Part shown: positions 7,329 to 10,798 of the stretch, piece after piece
Layout of the letters: the number at the start of each line of letters is the position of its first letter
Position numbering within the stretch: position 1 is the first letter of the stretch
NCBI GenBank assembly: GCA_028696285.1
Contig: JAQVHJ010000038.1
Coordinates: 1-10,798 of the forward strand
Length of the DNA: 10,798 nt
Reading direction: 5' to 3'
Source: a bacterium
GTDB taxonomy: Bacteria > AUK180 > JAQVHJ01
Position numbers and translations under genes: made by a program
The notes under the pieces: model-generated
What the model was told of the DNA's origin: nothing
Seen by the model: only the letters and a program-made list of their open reading frames with translations
Database searches by the model: none

Positions 7329-8518
7329 TGAATTATTATATTCTTACTCCGGCAGGATGGAGATATTTAAAAAGTCTGCTGTCCCCGGGGAAATATTATA
7401 AAAAGATCCTTTCAGAAATTCTTATACCTGAAAATGATTTCAAGTTATTCCCCGAAGATTATCTGATGATCAATGATCTTGTTAAAATAGCTGACGAGAA
7501 GAATATCCCCCAATTGAGAAGGTACAAGAAATTTTTAAAGAATGAAAATCCGGTCAATTCAATTAATGAAATTAAATTTGAATTAACCTCCGGATGTAAT
7601 CTAAAATGTCCGCACTGTTATCTAACAGGATCTTTTGAAAATGATTCGCTTGACTTTGAAGTGATTAAGGAGATAGTTTCATTCTCTACTGAAATTGGTA
7701 TTAACAGGTTCCTTTTAACAGGGGGGGAGCCGACTATTCATAAAGATTTCTGTGAACTGCTTGAGTATTTTAAAGAGAAGAACAATCCCTTGGAAATAGT
7801 CCTCTTCACGAATGGTTGGTGGGGAACCGGAACAGATATTCAAATAGGTTTGAAGGTTTTTAAAAATTATATTGAATTTTTAAAGTTTCTTGAAGAATGT
7901 AAAGTTAAAAGAATCGTATTGAGTGTCGACGGGATAGGGCAGGATCATGATCAGTTCCGGAATTCTCGAGGATTATACGAATCAAATATTAATATTATTA
8001 AAGAGTGGATTTCTCACGGAAAAGAGATCGAAGTTCAGAGTATTCTCCATAAGAGAAATGCAGGTTATATCCCTGCGTTCCTTAAGCTGATGAGAGAATA
8101 TGGAGTGAGGAAAATAAATCTGGGAATCCCAGAAAATTACCATAATTCCGAACAGTTTAAAATCAATAAGGAAGACCTGGCATACCTCAAGGAAAAATTT
8201 ATTGAAGTTGTGTACGAGTATAAAACGGGGTATCATGATCTCCCTAAATCATGCCCCCATGTTTTGTTCCCTAAAACACTCTGGATTAAAGCATCATCCC
8301 TTGTTACCACATGCTGCTGGATTAATAAGGAAGGATCTGCATACGGAAACCTGAAGAAGGAATCATTTATCTCTGTTTTGAATAATATTCATAATTCAAA
8401 ATTCTATCAACTGCATAAAGCAAAAACCTTTCATAAAATGAAGAACAAGATTCCACCGGCTTATGCCAAAACAAAGTTCCGCAATCATTGCGGTCCATGT
8501 TCCCTCACAGAAATTTAA
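7328..8518 (+). CDS. Radical SAM protein with C-terminal SPASM-like cysteine region
   Basis: The product is 396 residues. The start overlaps the comEC stop by one base (TAATG), which indicates translational coupling. The radical SAM cluster motif is CNLKCPHC (Cys 90, 94, 97), followed by the SAM-binding TGGEP (131-135) and SVDG (199-202). The C-terminal part has Cys 309, 329, 330, 388 and 391, with GNLKKESFISVLNN between them. This arrangement resembles SPASM/twitch domains that hold auxiliary Fe-S clusters in enzymes that modify peptides or proteins. Residues 1-80 are a non-cysteine N-terminal region that I do not recognise. The oxygen-sensitive chemistry suggests an anaerobic host. The substrate is unknown and no obvious precursor peptide lies nearby; the small membrane protein or the surface proteins of the same operon are possible targets, but this is speculation. 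Confidence 0.85.
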   Translation: MNYYILTPAGWRYLKSLLSPGKYYKKILSEILIPENDFKLFPEDYLMINDLVKIADEKNIPQLRRYKKFLKNENPVNSINEIKFELTSGCNLKCPHCYLTGSFENDSLDFEVIKEIVSFSTEIGINRFLLTGGEPTIHKDFCELLEYFKEKNNPLEIVLFTNGWWGTGTDIQIGLKVFKNYIEFLKFLEECKVKRIVLSVDGIGQDHDQFRNSRGLYESNINIIKEWISHGKEIEVQSILHKRNAGYIPAFLKLMREYGVRKINLGIPENYHNSEQFKINKEDLAYLKEKFIEVVYEYKTGYHDLPKSCPHVLFPKTLWIKASSLVTTCCWINKEGSAYGNLKKESFISVLNNIHNSKFYQLHKAKTFHKMKNKIPPAYAKTKFRNHCGPCSLTEI

Positions 8519-8769
8519 GAGAGTGCCTGACTCAACAATTTAACTGTGCCAAAGTGGCGCGGATTGAAAATTTATAATATAGCATTTATGTGAATGATTC
8601 AAAAGAATTGTATTATAAATATTGGGTTCGCACTGTTGGTGCGTCCAGCCGGACGCCCGTATCATATGCACATCATATATCATCAAGCGAAAACATGTGA
8701 AACAGTTATCTGTAATTTTATGAGTTCGCTACGTCAAATCTTGTAAATATTTTCACATGATAATATTTA
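8519..8769 (+). other. Non-coding spacer between convergent operons, with small hairpins
   Basis: No convincing gene is seen here. Two short hairpins overlap at 8629-8643 (CGCAC/GTGCG) and 8641-8656 (GCGTCC-AGCC-GGACGC); they share bases 8641-8643, so only one can form at a time. A third lies at 8744-8769 (TAAATATT, 10-base loop, AATATTTA). CATGTGAAA (8694-8702) is repeated inverted at 8751-8759. None is followed by a T-tract, so no classic terminator is present before the repeat element at 8770. The region may be an old degenerate repeat. Confidence 0.5.
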
Positions 8770-8930
8770 AGGGACGGGGGTAAAAAAAGTTGAAAAATTG
8801 GAATTTATATATCAGAAATGGTTATTTTTTATTTAACAGAAATGAATATATACCAACAATATGAAGTTTATAATAAATAAAAAACGATTACAAGGAGATT
8901 AATTTTTCAACTTTTTTTAGGGCCGTCCCT
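8770..8930. mobile_element. 161-bp MITE-like element with 30-bp inverted repeats
   Basis: The arms at 8770-8799 and 8901-8930 are inverted copies of each other: 8 matching bases (AGGGACGG), 3 mismatches, then 19 matching bases (TAAAAAAAGTTGAAAAATT), giving 27 of 30. In both arms the mismatched triplet reads GGG on the + strand. The ~100-base interior is AT-rich and holds no gene. Size, terminal repeats and lack of coding capacity fit a miniature inverted-repeat element mobilised in trans. GGGACGG-type termini resemble, from memory, repeats found with REP-associated/IS200-like tyrosine transposases; this link is unverified. No target-site duplication is visible at the edges (TTTA on the left, GTTT on the right). 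Confidence 0.65.
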
Positions 8931-8938
8931 GTTTTTTT
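8901..8938 (+). terminator. Possible terminator of the comEC operon, formed by the repeat element's right arm
   Basis: RNA reading rightward through the element can fold its two 30-base arms together, or fold AGGG-CCGT-CCCT (8919-8930) alone. A run of seven T (8932-8938) follows directly after one G. This is the only hairpin plus T-tract found after the radical SAM gene. The local 4-bp stem is weak; the long arm pairing would be strong but has a ~100-base loop. Confidence 0.4.
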
Positions 8939-8959
8939 CTCAAAGATAAAAAGAAGCAC

Positions 8960-9910
8960 CTATAATGTGATTTCAATGAATGATTCTTTTTTGAGTTCTT
9001 CAATATATTCTTTGAAAGCGCCTTCGATTTTCTGCCGGTATAAATCTGCTTTTACATAATCAAATGCTTCTTCAAATGACATTGGTTCCTGCTGATGCTT
9101 TTTTACAACTAAGAAGATAAAGAAATTTCCGCCAAGTTCAATTACATTGGTAATATTACCTTCTTCAAGATTAACTATTTCTGAAGTAATTTTTTTATTT
9201 AATTCATCGGTTTTTAATTCACCAAGTCTTCCACCGTCATTTTTTGTAAAGGTGTCATTCGACTCCTGTTTTGCCAGTTCATAGAAATCCGCACCGCCAA
9301 TGATTCTCTGGCGTATATTCTCTGCAATCCCCATTGCTCCTGTTCTCGAACCGTCAATCATGATCTGCGCAAGTTCAACTTTACCTTTTGCTTTAACAAA
9401 TCTGGTTTTATTTTCATTGTAATATTTTTCCATTTCGTTGCGTTCAATATTTATTTTTGATTTAACTTTCTTTTCTATTACAATCTTTGTCATTTCAGAT
9501 TCTTTGATCTGCTTTGAGTAGTTTTCTCGCAGTTTTCCCAATGTCATTCCGGCCATTTTTAAAGCTCTTTCAAATTCTTCATCTGAACCATATTGCGCCT
9601 TGATATTATCAATAGCCATGTCAACATTCATATTTAAAAGGTCTTCATCAATACTTTCCATCAGCTTCATTTTTTCTGCATCTTTCATTACTAAGATATC
9701 TTCTATCATGCTGTCTAAAATTTTTTTTCTCAGATCATTGACGTCAACGTTGGGATCCTGACTCTGAGCAAGGAAGAATTGGACATTCTCTTCCAAGTCA
9801 TACATTGTAATGATCTCATCATCTACCCTTGCCACAATTCGGTTAATGACATCTCCATAAGATGTAAGGAATAAAATTGAGATAAAGAACAATACTAAGA
9901 TTCTTTTCAT
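8960..9910 (-). CDS. SurA-like periplasmic chaperone / parvulin-type peptidyl-prolyl isomerase
   Basis: The product is 316 residues. Residues 1-19 are a signal peptide (MKRILVLFFISILFLTSYG). VINRIVARVDDEIITMYDL (21-39) is the typical SurA N-terminal start, and residues ~20-165 make up the helical chaperone domain. A parvulin-like rotamase domain spans about 175-272, recognisable from NDGGRLGEL (224-232), which matches the usual GGxLG. A helical C-terminal segment follows. Two conserved parvulin histidines appear to be missing: AQIMI (181-185) replaces the usual xHIL, and GNFFIFLVV replaces GxHII near the end, so isomerase activity is doubtful and a pure chaperone role is more likely. Proteins of this type escort unfolded outer-membrane proteins to the BAM complex; the two barrels encoded convergently nearby would be plausible clients, but that is inference. 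ATG 9910 is supported by GGAG 8 bases upstream and a promoter. Confidence 0.85.
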   Translation of the reverse strand: MKRILVLFFISILFLTSYGDVINRIVARVDDEIITMYDLEENVQFFLAQSQDPNVDVNDLRKKILDSMIEDILVMKDAEKMKLMESIDEDLLNMNVDMAIDNIKAQYGSDEEFERALKMAGMTLGKLRENYSKQIKESEMTKIVIEKKVKSKINIERNEMEKYYNENKTRFVKAKGKVELAQIMIDGSRTGAMGIAENIRQRIIGGADFYELAKQESNDTFTKNDGGRLGELKTDELNKKITSEIVNLEEGNITNVIELGGNFFIFLVVKKHQQEPMSFEEAFDYVKADLYRQKIEGAFKEYIEELKKESFIEITL

Positions 9911-9917
9911 TATTAAT

Positions 9918-9921
9918 CTCC
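9918..9921 (-). promoter_or_regulatory. Ribosome binding site (GGAG) of the SurA-like gene
   Basis: On the - strand AAAAAAGGAG stands about 7 bases before ATG 9910, which supports the chosen start. Confidence 0.7.
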
Positions 9922-9942
9922 TTTTTTGATAACTTAAGTGTT

Positions 9943-9971
9943 ATAATATCATAAATTACGGTATAAATCAA
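9943..9971 (-). promoter_or_regulatory. Sigma70-type promoter of the SurA-like gene
   Basis: On the - strand TTGATT (9966-9971) is followed, after a 17-base spacer, by TATTAT (9943-9948). It lies about 30 bases before the start codon and would give a short leader of some 25 bases. It suggests that the chaperone gene is transcribed separately from trxB-trxA. Confidence 0.55.
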
Positions 9972-10026
9972 TACCTTTTTACATAAGATACGAAACTTTG
10001 AAATGTTTATTACAGTTAAGGATGGA

Positions 10027-10054
10027 AGGAAGGACAGAGTTAACTGCCCTTCCT
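10027..10054 (-). terminator. Stem-loop downstream of trxA (terminator or 3'-end stabiliser)
   Basis: In the - strand RNA AGGAAGGGCAG pairs with CUGUCCUUCCU around the loop UUAACU, giving 11 pairs including one G-U. On the + strand the same position would be an A-C mismatch, so the structure suits leftward transcripts from trxA, whose stop is 23 bases upstream. No T-tract follows (TCCATCC), so it is not a classic intrinsic terminator. Confidence 0.5.
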
Positions 10055-10077
10055 GTTTCTGAGGGGACGAAAAAATT

Positions 10078-10401
10078 TTATTTTAACAGCTGGTCAAGTT
10101 TCGATTTGAGCTGAGACTTTGGGACAGCTCCGATAACAGAATCAGCGATCTCTCCGCCTTTGAAGAATAGAATGGTTGGGATGCTGACAATATTGAATTT
10201 AATTGATAATTCTCTGTCTTGATCCACGTTAACCTTGAACACCTTAACTTTTCCTGAATATTCCTGGGATAATTCTTCAACAGCCGGCGCGATCATTTTG
10301 CACGGGCCGCACCAGTCTGCCCAAAAATCAACCATAACCGGAATCTCCGACTGGATTACTTCCTTATCGAAATCACTTGAGTTTATTTGCATCGCACTCA
10401 T
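10078..10401 (-). CDS. trxA: Thioredoxin
   Basis: The product is 107 residues, the usual length of a single-domain cytoplasmic thioredoxin with no signal peptide. The redox motif WCGPC (residues 30-34, Cys 31 and 34) lies in VDFWADWCGPCKMIAP, with the buried Asp 25, the cis-proline in SIPT (Pro 75) and the FFKGG turn (79-83). It reduces protein disulfides using electrons from thioredoxin reductase. That reductase is encoded directly upstream, and its last 29 bases overlap the trxA start. The start at 10401 is supported by AGGAGG with a 6-base spacer; a second ATG three codons in is less well placed. All key residues are intact. Confidence 0.97.
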   Translation of the reverse strand: MSAMQINSSDFDKEVIQSEIPVMVDFWADWCGPCKMIAPAVEELSQEYSGKVKVFKVNVDQDRELSIKFNIVSIPTILFFKGGEIADSVIGAVPKSQLKSKLDQLLK

Positions 10402-10798
10402 TTTTTTCCTCCTGTTTACATTTTAATTCTTCTAAATATTTTATTGCCATATAACCTGCAACGGCTCCGTCTCCTACTGCAGTTGAAATCTGGTAAAGTT
10501 CTTTCTTTCTCACATCTCCTGCTGCAAAGATCCCGTCAAATTTTGTTTTCATGTTCACATCTGTATTAATATACCCGTAATCATCAAGAGAGCAGAAGCT
10601 TTTTAAAAATTGTGTATTAGGTTCCTGGCCGATAAATATAAATAGCCCGTCAACATTTAAATCTTTTTCTTCACCGGTCTTTGTATTCTTTAATCGGAGA
10701 TTGTTCACGAATGTTTCTCCCTGAACCTCAGAAATGACAGTATCCCAGATAACTTCTATTTTTGGATTTTTAAAAACTCTGTCCTGGTAAATCTTTGC
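10373..10798 (-). CDS. trxB: Thioredoxin reductase, C-terminal part
   Basis: The gene enters from the right edge, so only the last 141 residues are seen. The visible part starts AKIYQDRVFKNPKIEVIWDT, which is the end of the NADPH-binding domain. LFIFIGQEPNT and GIFAAGDV then precede QISTAVGDGAVAG; together these are the conserved FAD-binding C-terminal signature of low-molecular-weight thioredoxin reductases. The enzyme transfers electrons from NADPH through FAD to thioredoxin, the product of the next gene. The C-terminal tail (CKQEEKNECDANKLK) is charged and not conserved, probably because its codons also hold the trxA ribosome binding site and start. The active-site CxxC would lie outside the window. 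Confidence 0.95.
   Translation of the reverse strand, partial: AKIYQDRVFKNPKIEVIWDTVISEVQGETFVNNLRLKNTKTGEEKDLNVDGLFIFIGQEPNTQFLKSFCSLDDYGYINTDVNMKTKFDGIFAAGDVRKKELYQISTAVGDGAVAGYMAIKYLEELKCKQEEKNECDANKLK
10408..10413 (-). promoter_or_regulatory. Ribosome binding site AGGAGG of trxA, inside trxB
   Basis: A perfect AGGAGG on the - strand stands 6 bases before ATG 10401, inside the trxB coding sequence. It allows efficient independent initiation of trxA on the shared message. Confidence 0.8.

Noticed and set aside
8594..8746. 50-codon open frame in the spacer (starts MIQKNCIINIGFALLVRPAG)
   Set aside because: There is no ribosome binding site, the composition is protein-unlike, and it runs through the two hairpins. 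It is most likely a chance frame in a structured spacer.
8844..8882. Tiny ATG frame inside the repeat element
   Set aside because: It is only a dozen codons in AT-rich DNA; chance is enough to explain it.
8519..8959. CRISPR array, tRNA or riboswitch in the largest non-coding stretch
   Set aside because: There are no regularly spaced direct repeats, no cloverleaf with a CCA-type acceptor, and no conserved aptamer that I recognise.
10062..10079. AGGGGACGAAAAAA resembling the end of the 8770-8930 repeat arms
   Set aside because: Only the first few bases match and no inverted partner is nearby, so it cannot be called a second copy.

Overview
The window is protein-coding DNA of moderate-to-low GC from a diderm (Gram-negative) bacterium, probably an anaerobe of the FCB superphylum such as a Cloacimonadota- or Delongbacteria-like lineage. 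This assignment is an inference from gene types: a C-terminal FlgD-like/type A sorting domain, a PorV/PorQ-family barrel, a helix-hairpin-helix (HhH) outer-membrane barrel, SurA, and a radical SAM/SPASM enzyme. No rRNA, tRNA or marker gene is present to fix the taxonomy.

Positions 2-8518 (+ strand) are a tightly packed run of six genes with gaps of 2-17 bases or overlaps, probably one operon. In order they are: the 3' end of a secreted surface protein (probable lamin-tail domain, then a FlgD-like C-terminal domain); a PorV-like barrel carrying two ComEA-type HhH DNA-binding domains at its C-terminus; a second outer-membrane barrel with a ComEA-like HhH region at its N-terminus; an unrecognised 50-residue single-span membrane protein; comEC, the inner-membrane DNA channel; and a radical SAM/SPASM enzyme whose start codon overlaps the comEC stop. 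The set suggests a DNA-uptake assembly in which the periplasmic DNA-binding modules are tethered to outer-membrane barrels instead of being a free ComEA. The ComEC metallo-beta-lactamase-like domain has lost all the recognisable metal ligands of the main motif.

Positions 8519-8959 are non-coding and lie between convergent transcription units. They contain several small hairpins and a 161-bp element bounded by 30-bp near-perfect inverted repeats (8770-8930). It looks like a MITE or a repeat mobilised in trans, and a T-tract on its right side may make it the terminator of the comEC operon.

Positions 8960-10798 are on the - strand: a SurA/parvulin-like periplasmic chaperone with its own sigma70-type promoter, then (upstream in transcription) trxA and the 3' end of trxB, which overlap by 29 bases. 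A strong stem-loop lies between trxA and the chaperone gene. This half is ordinary housekeeping: thiol redox and outer-membrane protein folding.
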